Shown here: piece by piece, positions 6,078-12,885 of the stretch
Layout of the letters: each line of letters begins with the position of its first letter
Position numbering within the stretch: position 1 is the first letter of the stretch
Assembly (NCBI GenBank): GCA_013696525.1
Contig: JACCYK010000042.1
Location: forward strand, 1 to 12,885
DNA length: 12,885 nt
From: Chloroflexia bacterium
GTDB lineage: Bacteria; Chloroflexota; Chloroflexia; Thermomicrobiales; UBA6265
Reading direction: 5' to 3'
Notes under the pieces: generated by a model
What the model saw: the letters and a program-made list of their open reading frames with translations, nothing else
Told to the model about the DNA's origin: nothing
Databases searched by the model: none
Made by a program: the position numbers and the translations under genes

Positions 6078-6899
6078 GTGACGGCATCGGCCCCCAACGG
6101 ATCGGCCATCCTGAGCACCCTCGACAAGGGGCTGCGGGTGCTGGAAATGCTGGCCCGGCCGGAGGCGGCGGAGGGGCTGACGCTGACCGAGCTGGCCAAC
6201 CGCCTCGGCATGCACCGGACGACCCTCTTTCGCTTCCTGGCCACGTTGCGGGCTCGTGGCTATGTCGAGCGCGAGGCAGCTACCGATCGCTACCGGCTGG
6301 GGATTGGGGTGCTGACGATGGCCTCCTCCCTCCTTCACAACCTCGATGTCCGGCGCATCGCGCGCCCCATCCTGCTTGATCTCCGCAACAGCACGCAAGA
6401 ATTGGTGCATCTGGCGGTCATGAACGAGGACGGGGTGGTGACGGTCGATCGCTTCGAGGGCCAGCGCGCCCTCTCCTTGCAAACCGAGGTTGGCTCCCGC
6501 CGCCCCGCCTACTGCACCGCCGCCGGCAAAGCGATCCTTGCCTACCTGCCGGCGGCGCGGGTGGCCGCCATTCTGGCCGATGGCATGCCGGAAGTCACCC
6601 CCCGCACGATTACCACGCCGGAGGCGATGCACCGGCAGCTGGTGGAGATCCGGCGGCTTGGTTACGCCGTGGACAACGAGGAGCGGACCGATGGCGTCCG
6701 CTGCGTGGCGGCGGCGGTGTTTGGGCACGAGGGCGAGCCGGTGGCGGCCATCAGCCTCGCCGCGCCAACGATGCGGTTCCCAGCGGAGCGGGTGGCCGTG
6801 GTCGGCGAGGAGGTCGCGGTGGCGGCCGTCACGATCTCGCGCCGGTTGGGGTTCAGCGTCCGGGAGGTGACGCACCAAGGCGGCATGGCGGCATCGTAG
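6078..6899 (+). CDS. IclR-family transcriptional regulator
   Basis: A 273-aa protein with the standard IclR layout. A winged helix-turn-helix lies at about residues 10-75 (LTLTELANRLGMHRTTLFRF at 34-53, wing to RYRLG at 71-75). The effector-binding domain lies at about 90-260, with RRPAYCTAAGKAILAYL (141-157), GYAVDNEERTDGVRCVAAAVF (195-215) and ISLAAPTMRF (225-234). These regulators bind as dimers or tetramers and usually control catabolic genes in response to a small organic acid or sugar-derived metabolite. The start is a GTG with AAGGA eight bases upstream. It leads a co-directional cluster for uptake and oxidation of a probable sugar and is the natural candidate for its local regulator. 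The strong promoter and repeat boxes upstream (5953-6020) suggest that it controls its own synthesis. The ligand cannot be read from the sequence. Confidence 0.93.
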   Translation: MTASAPNGSAILSTLDKGLRVLEMLARPEAAEGLTLTELANRLGMHRTTLFRFLATLRARGYVEREAATDRYRLGIGVLTMASSLLHNLDVRRIARPILLDLRNSTQELVHLAVMNEDGVVTVDRFEGQRALSLQTEVGSRRPAYCTAAGKAILAYLPAARVAAILADGMPEVTPRTITTPEAMHRQLVEIRRLGYAVDNEERTDGVRCVAAAVFGHEGEPVAAISLAAPTMRFPAERVAVVGEEVAVAAVTISRRLGFSVREVTHQGGMAAS

Positions 6900-6904
6900 G
6901 ACAC

Positions 6905-6930
6905 CGGTCTCGTGACGGTAGACCGTTCAC
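6905..6930 (+). promoter_or_regulatory. Overlapping inverted repeats between iclR and the transporter genes
   Basis: CGGTCT (6905-6910) pairs with AGACCG (6920-6925) around a 9-base loop. Overlapping it, ACGGT-AG-ACCGT (6915-6926) is a near-continuous palindrome that extends to GTGA/TCAC with one unpaired base (6912-6930). No T-run follows, so it is not a classic terminator. It may be an operator, or an mRNA hairpin that sets the regulator and transporter levels apart. It begins six bases after the iclR stop. Confidence 0.4.
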
Positions 6931-6968
6931 CGGGCGGATGATAGCGAGTCCAACCTTAGGAGGAGCAG

Positions 6969-8624
6969 ATGGGCGGCCGGTACTCACGACGAGACGTAAT
7001 CGCGATTTCTGGGGCGGTCGTCTTGGGCGGCGCGGCGGTCACGTCGCTGGCCCCCGGCCGGACCTTCGGCCAAGAGGCGACCCCAACCCCGGATCTGTTG
7101 CGGGCGCCAGAGGCGGACCCGCAACGGGGCGGGATGGTGCGCACCGCCTGGGGGGCGACGACCGCGCACTACGACCTGCACCAGGGCGCCAGCTCGGCGG
7201 TGCTGGCCAATGTCTACGACTTGCTGGTGATGAAGAATCTGGCGGACGGGTTGCGCACGATCATTCCCGGCCTGGCCACGAGCTGGGAGATCGCGGACGA
7301 CGGGCTGACCTATACCTTCACCCTGCGCGAGGGCGTGACCTTCCACGATGGGACGCCCTTCTCGGCCGATGACGTGGCCGCCACCTTCAACCGGATCATC
7401 TTCCCGCCGGAGGGGATGGTCAGCGTCTATCGCAGCGAGCTGGGACCGGTCGAGCGCGTGACCGCGCTCGATCCGACGACGGTCGAGTTCGTCCTCTCCT
7501 CGCCCTGGCCCGTCTTCCTCGAAGTGCTGACCAACCCGGCAATGGTGGTCTACTCCCAAACGTACTTGGAGGCCAACGACCAGGACCTGCGGCGCGAGAT
7601 CGCGCCGGGGACCGGTCCCTTCATCGTCACCGAAGCGCTGCCGGGCGAAAAGTTCTCCCTTGCTCGCAATGAGGACTACTGGAACCCCGAACTGCCGTAC
7701 ATCGACGGCATCGAGATGCTCCATGTACCGGTCTGGACCGATCGCGGCACCGCGGTGCTGACCGGGCAGGCGGATCTCTCGTTCAATGTGTCGCCCGAAA
7801 CTTGGGAGGAAGGCGCCACCCGCGACGATATCGGCACGGCGCGGCTGCCCTGTCTCAACTCGCACACGGCCATCATCAACAACGAGCATGAGCCGTTCAA
7901 CGATCCCAGGGTACGCCGGGCGATTCATCTGGCGGTCAGTAAGCAGAACCTGATCGCGGCCATTTCCGCGACCCAGGAGCCGGTGTTCCTCACCACCTGG
8001 ATGCCGGCCGTGGCCCCGTACGCGCCCGCCGAGGAAGAGCTGGCGACTCGTCCCGGCTATCGACCGGACAAGGAAGAGGACATCGCGGAAGCCAAGCGGC
8101 TGATGGCCGAGGCTGGATACCCGGATGGCTTCGGCCCGATTGATCTGGTGACCGCCTCCGATCCGCAGCATTCCGGCATCAACGGACCGGCGGTGCAGGA
8201 AGAGTTGCGCCGGTCGCTGGGGATCGAGAGCGAGATCCGGCTGGTCGAGCGCGGTCTGTTGTCCGAGCTCTATCAAAGCGGCGACTTCGACATCATCGTC
8301 GAAGGCGCCTTCACTTCCAACCTGGTTGATCCGACCTTGCTCTGGAATGCCAATCTCCGCAGCGGCGCCTCGACCAACTGGTCACGCTACGCCAACGAGG
8401 ACTTCGACGCCCTGCTGGACCAGATCACGGTCGAGGCGGACGAGACCGTTCGCCAGGAGCTCTTCGACCAGGGGGTAGCCATGCTCGACGAGGATCCGCC
8501 CTTCCTCATGATCGGGTTCTGCGCCCACTCCGCGATGTGGCACGCCAGCGTCAAGGGCCTGGCCCTGGAGGACCGGCTCTTTTCGCAGTTCGGCCGGTTC
8601 GAGACCGTCTGGCTGGAGCAATAA
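6969..8624 (+). CDS. ABC transporter substrate-binding protein, family 5 (peptide/nickel/oligosaccharide type), Tat-exported
   Basis: A 551-aa extracellular solute-binding protein of the SBP_bac_5 group, related to DppA and OppA, whose members bind peptides, nickel, opines or oligosaccharides. The N-terminus has a twin-arginine signal (SRRDV at 6-10, hydrophobic 11-28) with no lipobox cysteine, followed by a linker, ATPTP. The family signature follows at about 101-143 (GLATSWEIADDGLTYTF, then FHDGTPFSADDVAATFNRI), and RNEDYW and DPRVRRAIHLAV are seen later, so the protein is full length. TTAGGAGGAG just before the ATG gives a strong ribosome site. The two permease genes follow at once and must be its membrane partners. 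Neighbouring sugar-type enzymes argue for a carbohydrate-like ligand rather than peptides. This is inference from context; the pocket cannot be read by eye. Confidence 0.93.
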   Translation: MGGRYSRRDVIAISGAVVLGGAAVTSLAPGRTFGQEATPTPDLLRAPEADPQRGGMVRTAWGATTAHYDLHQGASSAVLANVYDLLVMKNLADGLRTIIPGLATSWEIADDGLTYTFTLREGVTFHDGTPFSADDVAATFNRIIFPPEGMVSVYRSELGPVERVTALDPTTVEFVLSSPWPVFLEVLTNPAMVVYSQTYLEANDQDLRREIAPGTGPFIVTEALPGEKFSLARNEDYWNPELPYIDGIEMLHVPVWTDRGTAVLTGQADLSFNVSPETWEEGATRDDIGTARLPCLNSHTAIINNEHEPFNDPRVRRAIHLAVSKQNLIAAISATQEPVFLTTWMPAVAPYAPAEEELATRPGYRPDKEEDIAEAKRLMAEAGYPDGFGPIDLVTASDPQHSGINGPAVQEELRRSLGIESEIRLVERGLLSELYQSGDFDIIVEGAFTSNLVDPTLLWNANLRSGASTNWSRYANEDFDALLDQITVEADETVRQELFDQGVAMLDEDPPFLMIGFCAHSAMWHASVKGLALEDRLFSQFGRFETVWLEQ

Positions 8625-8680
8625 CGGCGGCGTGATCGATTGGCGCGGGCGGGAGCGGAGCGGGCGAGTGGGTACCTGAG

Positions 8681-9640
8681 ATGCGAGTCTATATTCTGCG
8701 CCGGCTGCTGCTCGCGATTCCCACCCTGTTCGGGGTGACGGTCTTGATCTTCCTCGCCATGCGGGTGATCCCCGGAGATCCGCTGGCGATGATGGAGGCG
8801 AGCGAAGGGGCCACGATCGTACTGAGCGAGGCCGAGCTGGCGACCGCTCGCGCGTCGCTTGGTCTCGACCAGCCCTATCATGTGCAGTACCTGGACTGGA
8901 TGGGGCAGGTGTTGCGGGGAGACCTCGGCGAGTCGTTCTGGCGGGGCGACAAGGTGCGCGATCTCGTCCTGCGGCGCGGCCCAATCACGCTGGAGATCGC
9001 GATGATGACGGTCGTCGTGGCCTGGGTGATCGGCATCCCGATCGGGATCGTCAGCGCGGTCAAGCAGCGGTCCTGGCTCGATTACGTGACGCGGCTCGGC
9101 GTGATTCTGTTCCTGGCGGTGCCCAGCTTCTGGCTGGGGATGCTGGCAATTACCGGCTCGGTGCTGGCCTTTAGTTGGCGGCCGCCGCTGGACCTGGTCC
9201 AAATTAATGAGGACCCGGGCCGGCATCTGCAGATCGTGGCTGGTCCGATCCTGGTGCTCGGCATTGGCCTGGCGGCGGTCATCGCCCGCTTTACCCGCTC
9301 GGCCATGCTCGAAGTCTTGCAGGACGACTTTGTCCGCACCGCCCGCGCCAAGGGGCTGTCGGCGAGCACGGTGAACCTGCGCCACGCCCTGCGGAACGCG
9401 CTGCTGCCGATCATCACCGTCTCCGGTCTGGCCTTCGGCGGGTTGCTCGGCGGCTCGGTCGCGGTCGAGCGAGCGTTCGGCGTGCCGGGGCTGGGGGCGG
9501 CGCTCGTGCTGGCGCTGAATGAGCGGGATTGGATGGTGATCCAGAATTTGGTCTTGCTGTACGGCGTCATCTTCGTGGTCGTCAATCTGGTGGTCGATAT
9601 CAGCTATGGCCTGGTCGATCCCCGTATTCGGTATCAGTAG
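8681..9640 (+). CDS. ABC transporter permease, DppB type
   Basis: A 319-aa inner-membrane permease of the DppB/OppB group. The N-terminal signature RRLLLAIPTLFGVTVLIFLA (7-26) followed by PGDP (31-34) is typical, as is the periplasmic stretch LGLDQPYHVQYLDW to RGDLGESFW (60-87). About six membrane helices follow. The cytoplasmic coupling loop that contacts the ATPase is at about 217-245 (FVRTARAKGLSASTVNLRHA, then LRNALLPI). It ends with VDPRIRYQ, the usual DPR tail. Length and motifs are normal. It lies 56 bases after the solute-binding protein gene and 33 before the second permease gene, so the three are surely co-transcribed. Confidence 0.95.
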   Translation: MRVYILRRLLLAIPTLFGVTVLIFLAMRVIPGDPLAMMEASEGATIVLSEAELATARASLGLDQPYHVQYLDWMGQVLRGDLGESFWRGDKVRDLVLRRGPITLEIAMMTVVVAWVIGIPIGIVSAVKQRSWLDYVTRLGVILFLAVPSFWLGMLAITGSVLAFSWRPPLDLVQINEDPGRHLQIVAGPILVLGIGLAAVIARFTRSAMLEVLQDDFVRTARAKGLSASTVNLRHALRNALLPIITVSGLAFGGLLGGSVAVERAFGVPGLGAALVLALNERDWMVIQNLVLLYGVIFVVVNLVVDISYGLVDPRIRYQ

Positions 9641-9673
9641 CGTCATGCGGCAGCGCGTGGCCAGGATGGCAGC

Positions 9674-10606
9674 ATGAGCGAACCGCGCGCGACCGCCAAC
9701 CTGGGCGCCGCGGGGCCGCGTCTCGCCGAGGTCGTGGCGCCCCCGAGCCCGGGCCAGCGGGCGGGCCGGACCGGCCGCCAGTTCTGGCGGAGCTCGCCGG
9801 TGGGGATCGTCAGCTTGCTCCTCTTGCTGGGAGCGATGGTGATCGCCCTGCTGGCCGATCGGATCGCCCCCTACGATCCACTGGCCGCCGACTTCATCGC
9901 CATTAGCCAGCCGCCCACCGCCGAGCATTTGCTGGGGACGGATCAATTGGGACGAGATGTCTTGAGCCGGATCATGTACGGCACCCGGCTGACGCTCTTG
10001 ATCGCGGTTGCGGCGGTGGCCATCGGGGACGGCATCGGGTTCGTCTGGGGGCTCGTCGCCGGCTATGCCGGCGGCAAGTTCGACCTTATCAGCCTCCGTT
10101 TGCTCGATCTGATGATGGCGTTTCCGGCGCTGATCCTGGCCATGTTGCTGCTGGCCGGCCTGGGATCGGGCATTGTGACGGTGACGATCGCGATCGCCGT
10201 CACCCGGATCCCCGGCACCACGCGGGTCGTCCGCGCGATCGTGCTCTCCACCAAAGAGATGGCGTTCGTCGACGCCGCGCGGGCGATCGGGGTGGCCCCG
10301 ATCCGCATGCTGGCGAGGCACATCGCGCCCCAATGCGTGGCCCCGATGCTGGTCCTGGCGAGCCTCAACCTCGGCACCGCCATCTTCGCCGAAGCGGCGC
10401 TGAGCTTCCTCGGCGTCGGCACCCCGCCGCCCGCCCCCACCTGGGGCAGCATGCTGGGCGGGGTGCTGGCTGGGGCCTTCCGGCCGCCATGGTGGCTGGT
10501 GCTGGCGCCGGGGCTGGCGATCACGATCACGATCATGGCGGCCAATCTGCTGGGTGACGCCCTGCGCGATTTCCTTGACCCGAGATTACGGAGCCAACTG
10601 CAATGA
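9674..10606 (+). CDS. ABC transporter permease, DppC type
   Basis: A 310-aa inner-membrane permease of the DppC/OppC group, the partner of the DppB-type protein just upstream. A disordered N-terminal tail of about 35 residues precedes FWRSSPVGIVSLLLLLGAMV. The family signature is at 88-108 (LGTDQLGRDVLSRIMYGTRL), the coupling loop at about 199-224 (VDAARAIGVAPIRMLARHIA), then EAALSFLGVG (240-249) and the tail LRDFLDPRLR (297-306). The ATG is preceded by AGGATGG. In most such operons two ATPase genes (dppD and dppF) come next. Here a sugar isomerase-like gene follows instead, so the ATPases are encoded elsewhere or beyond the right edge. Confidence 0.95.
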   Translation: MSEPRATANLGAAGPRLAEVVAPPSPGQRAGRTGRQFWRSSPVGIVSLLLLLGAMVIALLADRIAPYDPLAADFIAISQPPTAEHLLGTDQLGRDVLSRIMYGTRLTLLIAVAAVAIGDGIGFVWGLVAGYAGGKFDLISLRLLDLMMAFPALILAMLLLAGLGSGIVTVTIAIAVTRIPGTTRVVRAIVLSTKEMAFVDAARAIGVAPIRMLARHIAPQCVAPMLVLASLNLGTAIFAEAALSFLGVGTPPPAPTWGSMLGGVLAGAFRPPWWLVLAPGLAITITIMAANLLGDALRDFLDPRLRSQLQ

Positions 10607-10630
10607 GATGCCAGACTGTTCTTCACCGCT

Positions 10631-10638
10631 GGGGAGGG
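10631..10638 (+). promoter_or_regulatory. Ribosome-binding site deciding the GTG start of the isomerase gene
   Basis: GGGGAGGG lies eight bases before the GTG at 10647. It supports that start over an in-frame ATG at 10554 that would overlap the permease gene and add 31 unconserved residues. Confidence 0.65.
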
Positions 10639-10646
10639 TTGGACGC

Positions 10647-11606
10647 GTGAAGATCGGGGTCGCCACGCTCGTCGGGATCGAGCCGATGCCATTTCCCGCT
10701 CTCATCCGGCGGGCCGGCACCCTCGGCCTGGAGGCGGTCGAGATCAACGCCGGGCCGGGCTTTCGGCCGATTGGCGATGCCGGCTTTGGCGGCCACATCG
10801 ATTTACGGGCGGCCGCCAACGGGGACACCGGGCAGATTCTGGACCTGTTGGCGGAGCAGGACATGACCGTGACCGCGGTGGCGCCGATGCTGAATCTGCT
10901 GACGCCGGACATGGCTTTGCGGCACGAACGAGTTATCGCCCTGACGCGGGCGATCGATGCCTGCGTCGCGCTCAAGGCCGCCGTCGTCGTGACCTATGGC
11001 GGATCGACCGCCGGTATGCACTTCCTCGGCTTACCGGCGGTGGGGCCGGATCATCCATCCAACAAGCTGGCCGAAAACGTCCGCGCGTTCAGGGAGGTCT
11101 TCACGCCGCTGGCCCGGTACGCCGAAGATCGCGGGGTGCGCCTCGCGTTCGAGACGGCGCCGCGGGGCGGCGGTGAGGGGAACCTGGCGCATTCGCCAGC
11201 GCTGTGGGACATCATCTTCTCGGAGGTGCCCTCGCCGGCGCTGGGCCTGAGCTTCGATCCCGGCCACCTGGTCTGGCTTCAGATCCCCGACATCCCCGGG
11301 GTCATCCGCGCCTATGGCGACCGCATTTACCATATGGACGGCAAGGACGCCGAGGTGCTGCCCGCCGCACTGGCAAAGCAGGGGATCACCGGCAATGCCT
11401 GGTGGCGCTACCGGTTACCGGGCCAGGGCCACGCGAACTGGCCGGCCATCCTCTCCGCCCTGCGCGAGGTCGGATATCAGGGTGGGCTCTCGATTGAGAA
11501 CGAGGATCCGATGTGTCCCGGTTTGGCAGGAGCGGCCTGGGCCGCGAACTACCTGCGGCGGTGCATGCTGCCCGCCTCGTCGGTGGGAGTGGGTAAGCTG
11601 CTCTGA
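10647..11606 (+). CDS. Sugar phosphate isomerase/epimerase-like TIM-barrel protein
   Basis: A 319-aa protein of the xylose-isomerase-like TIM-barrel superfamily (AP endonuclease family 2), which includes inosose dehydratases, sugar epimerases and isomerases, and the lyases that open oxidised glycosides. KIGVATLVG at the N-terminus is the first strand, which together with the ribosome site supports the GTG start. Likely divalent metal ligands are Glu169 (FET), Asp204 with His207 in SFDPGH, His229 in YHMDGKD, and Glu284 in SIENED. These sit at the ends of barrel strands as in the family. LPGQGHANWPAIL (257-269) is the usual segment before the last strand. It starts 40 bases after the permease gene and is followed by a Gfo/Idh/MocA oxidoreductase. 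This pairing is common where a sugar, inositol or glycoside is oxidised and then isomerised, dehydrated or cleaved. The exact reaction is not readable. Confidence 0.88.
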   Translation: MKIGVATLVGIEPMPFPALIRRAGTLGLEAVEINAGPGFRPIGDAGFGGHIDLRAAANGDTGQILDLLAEQDMTVTAVAPMLNLLTPDMALRHERVIALTRAIDACVALKAAVVVTYGGSTAGMHFLGLPAVGPDHPSNKLAENVRAFREVFTPLARYAEDRGVRLAFETAPRGGGEGNLAHSPALWDIIFSEVPSPALGLSFDPGHLVWLQIPDIPGVIRAYGDRIYHMDGKDAEVLPAALAKQGITGNAWWRYRLPGQGHANWPAILSALREVGYQGGLSIENEDPMCPGLAGAAWAANYLRRCMLPASSVGVGKLL

Positions 11607-11661
11607 GCGAGCGTACGCCTGGCGAACGATGCAAAGACAGAGCAAAGCGGAGAGGGAGCGA

Positions 11662-12765
11662 ATGGGAGCGAGTTTACGAACCGGAATTGTCGGTTGTGGC
11701 GGGATCGCGGTCCAGCACGCGGCGGCCCTGGCGACCCTGCCGGAGTCGGTCTTCACCGCCTGCTGTGATCTTGACGAATCCCGCGCCCGGGCGCTGGCGG
11801 ACCAATTCGGCGTCCCCCATGCCTTCACCGACCTGGACGAGCTGTTGCACAGCGGCACGGTGGACGCGCTCTGCGTCTGCACCCCGCATCCGAGTCACGC
11901 CGCGATCGTGGTCGCGTCGGCGCGAGCGGGAGTGCATGTGCTGGTCGAGAAGCCGATCGCGGTCGAGCTGGCGGAGGCGGACGCGATGGTGGAGGCGGCC
12001 GATCGAGGCGGCATCACCTTCGGCGGCATCTTCCAGCGCCGGTTCTGGCCGGCGGCGCAACGGATCCGGGCCGCGATTGACGACGGCAAGCTGGGACGGC
12101 TGACCCTGGCCGAGTGCCAGGTCCGCATCTGGCGGCCGCGGGAGTATTTCGCCCGCGACGCCTGGCGCGGCAAATGGGCGACCGAGGGCGGCGGCGCCCT
12201 GATGAACCAAGGGATCCACGCCATCGACCTGATGCAGTGGTTCATGGGCCCGGTGACCGAGATCTACGGCAAGTACGCCACCCTGCAACATGCTGACTAT
12301 ATCGACGTCGAGGATACGGTGGTGGCCACGGTGGCCTTTGCCAACGGCGCCCTGGGGACAATCGAGGCGGCGACCACGATCTCGCCGGAGTTCGGCTTCC
12401 GGGTAGCGGTGCATGGCGACAGCCACGCCACCGCCAGCGTCTGGGAGCGGCCCGAGGGGGTGGAGGGGGTGATCGACATCTGGACCGTCGACGGCACGGA
12501 GGAGTACCTCGACGTCTTCGCTCCGGGCCGGGCCACCAATCCTGGATTCCCCGAGTTTCACCGCCTCCAGATCCAGGAGTTCTTGCAGGCGATCATTGCC
12601 GGCCGGCAGCCGGCGGTCACCGGGGCGGAAGCGCGCAAGGCGCTCGAGATCATCCTCGCGATCTACGAATCCTCGCGCACCGGGCGGCCGGTCGCGCTGC
12701 CGCTGGATCGCGCCGTGGCGCTGACAGCGCCGCCAACTCCACTGGTCGCGTCCATGCGGGCGTAA
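11662..12765 (+). CDS. Gfo/Idh/MocA-family oxidoreductase
   Basis: A 367-aa NAD(P)-dependent dehydrogenase. The N-terminal Rossmann fold shows GIVGCGGIA (8-16) for nucleotide binding, and EKPIA (96-100) holds the conserved catalytic-site Lys97. In the C-terminal alpha/beta domain, GGGALMNQGIHAIDL (176-190) supplies the conserved substrate-side Asp189 and His186. Substrates in this family are sugars, inositols, amino sugars and glycosides, oxidised at a ring hydroxyl. I use the ATG at 11662, which has a purine-rich GAGAGGGAG ribosome site and lies seven residues before the first Rossmann strand. An ATG at 11629 in frame would add 11 charged residues with no ribosome site. It lies 55 bases after the isomerase-like gene and probably acts on the imported compound or its product. 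The open frame continues upstream through the isomerase gene but has no coding meaning there. Confidence 0.92.
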   Translation: MGASLRTGIVGCGGIAVQHAAALATLPESVFTACCDLDESRARALADQFGVPHAFTDLDELLHSGTVDALCVCTPHPSHAAIVVASARAGVHVLVEKPIAVELAEADAMVEAADRGGITFGGIFQRRFWPAAQRIRAAIDDGKLGRLTLAECQVRIWRPREYFARDAWRGKWATEGGGALMNQGIHAIDLMQWFMGPVTEIYGKYATLQHADYIDVEDTVVATVAFANGALGTIEAATTISPEFGFRVAVHGDSHATASVWERPEGVEGVIDIWTVDGTEEYLDVFAPGRATNPGFPEFHRLQIQEFLQAIIAGRQPAVTGAEARKALEIILAIYESSRTGRPVALPLDRAVALTAPPTPLVASMRA

Positions 12766-12774
12766 GTGACGATT

Positions 12775-12790
12775 CCGGCCACGCGGCCGG
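12775..12790 (+). terminator. GC-rich intergenic hairpin without a U-tract
   Basis: CCGGCC-ACGC-GGCCGG is a perfect 6-bp stem with a 4-base loop, nine bases after the oxidoreductase stop. No T-run follows and a strong ribosome site comes 10 bases later, so it is more likely a processing or mRNA-stability hairpin, or a weak attenuator, than a true terminator. Confidence 0.3.
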
Positions 12791-12800
12791 GAGTAGGTAC

Positions 12801-12808
12801 AAGGAGGT
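12801..12808 (+). promoter_or_regulatory. Consensus ribosome-binding site of the last gene
   Basis: AAGGAGGT, fully complementary to the usual 16S tail, lies eight bases before the ATG at 12817. It is the best ribosome site in the window and suggests high expression, as expected of a secreted binding protein. Confidence 0.7.
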
Positions 12809-12816
12809 CATCTGAC

Positions 12817-12885
12817 ATGGCGAGCGAGCAGCGACGATTGGACCGGCGCACCCTGGGCAAAGGCGCCGCGGGCTTGGCCCTCGGC
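12817..12885 (+). CDS. Tat-exported protein, N-terminus only (probable second solute-binding protein)
   Basis: Only the first 23 residues are inside the window. They are MASEQRRL followed by DRRTLGKGAAGLALG: a twin-arginine motif (RRTLGK) and the start of a hydrophobic, Ala/Gly-rich segment, as in Tat signal peptides. The perfect ribosome site and its position 51 bases after the oxidoreductase gene make it a member of the same cluster. In this kind of organism such proteins at sugar loci are usually ABC solute-binding proteins, but a Tat-exported enzyme is equally compatible with what is visible. Confidence 0.6.
   Translation, partial: MASEQRRLDRRTLGKGAAGLALG

Noticed and set aside
8387..10333. 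Very long open frame (about 648 codons) on the minus strand.
   Set aside because: It is the antisense shadow of the permease genes and the binding-protein 3' end in GC-rich DNA. Its translation is rich in Arg, His, Gln and Asp and resembles no protein, while the plus strand shows complete family motifs.
11314..11661. Upstream in-frame extension of the oxidoreductase through the isomerase gene.
   Set aside because: The region is fully explained by the isomerase in another frame with its metal-binding motifs. The Rossmann fold begins just after the ATG at 11662.

Overview
This is a GC-rich bacterial chromosome window (about two thirds G+C by eye) packed with genes, with no gene-free stretch longer than about 260 bases. 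I infer a member of the Chloroflexota, most likely a Thermomicrobia (Sphaerobacter-like) organism. The reasons are twin-arginine solute-binding proteins with a Thr-Pro rich linker after the signal, a stand-alone cyanophycin-synthetase-type Mur ligase, a DUF4260 membrane protein, a Uma2 nuclease and the very high third-position GC. This placement is by resemblance, not by a search. No tRNA, rRNA, CRISPR array or insertion sequence was found.

Left part (1-3786): the 3' part of an excisionase-type HTH antitoxin gene with no toxin after it, then three minus-strand genes. These are, in transcription order, a CPBP-family membrane protease homologue, a Mur ligase of the cyanophycin synthetase type that lacks the ATP-grasp module, and a Uma2-family endonuclease. 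The first third of the CPBP gene has a clearly different codon composition from the rest.

Middle (3787-6077): parB stands alone on the plus strand without parA. It is followed on the minus strand by a RelB/DinJ-type antitoxin gene broken by a one-base frameshift and a small DUF4260 integral membrane protein. A divergent control region (5823-6077) carries a candidate minus-strand promoter and a convincing plus-strand sigma70-type promoter followed by repeated GTTTTC/GAAAAC boxes.

Right part (6078-12885): an apparent catabolic operon with 33-69 base gaps and no recognisable U-tract terminator. The order is IclR-family regulator, family 5 solute-binding protein exported by Tat, two DppB/DppC-type permeases, a TIM-barrel sugar isomerase/epimerase-like protein, a Gfo/Idh/MocA oxidoreductase, and the start of a second Tat-exported protein cut by the window edge. 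Together they look like a regulated import and oxidation/isomerisation pathway for a sugar, polyol or glycoside. No ATPase gene for the importer is in the window, so it is encoded beyond the right edge or elsewhere.

Most of the window is ordinary. The points most worth a second look are the minimal CphA-like Mur ligase, the frameshifted antitoxin, the composition break inside the CPBP gene, the IclR promoter/operator, and the substrate of the ATPase-less transporter cluster.
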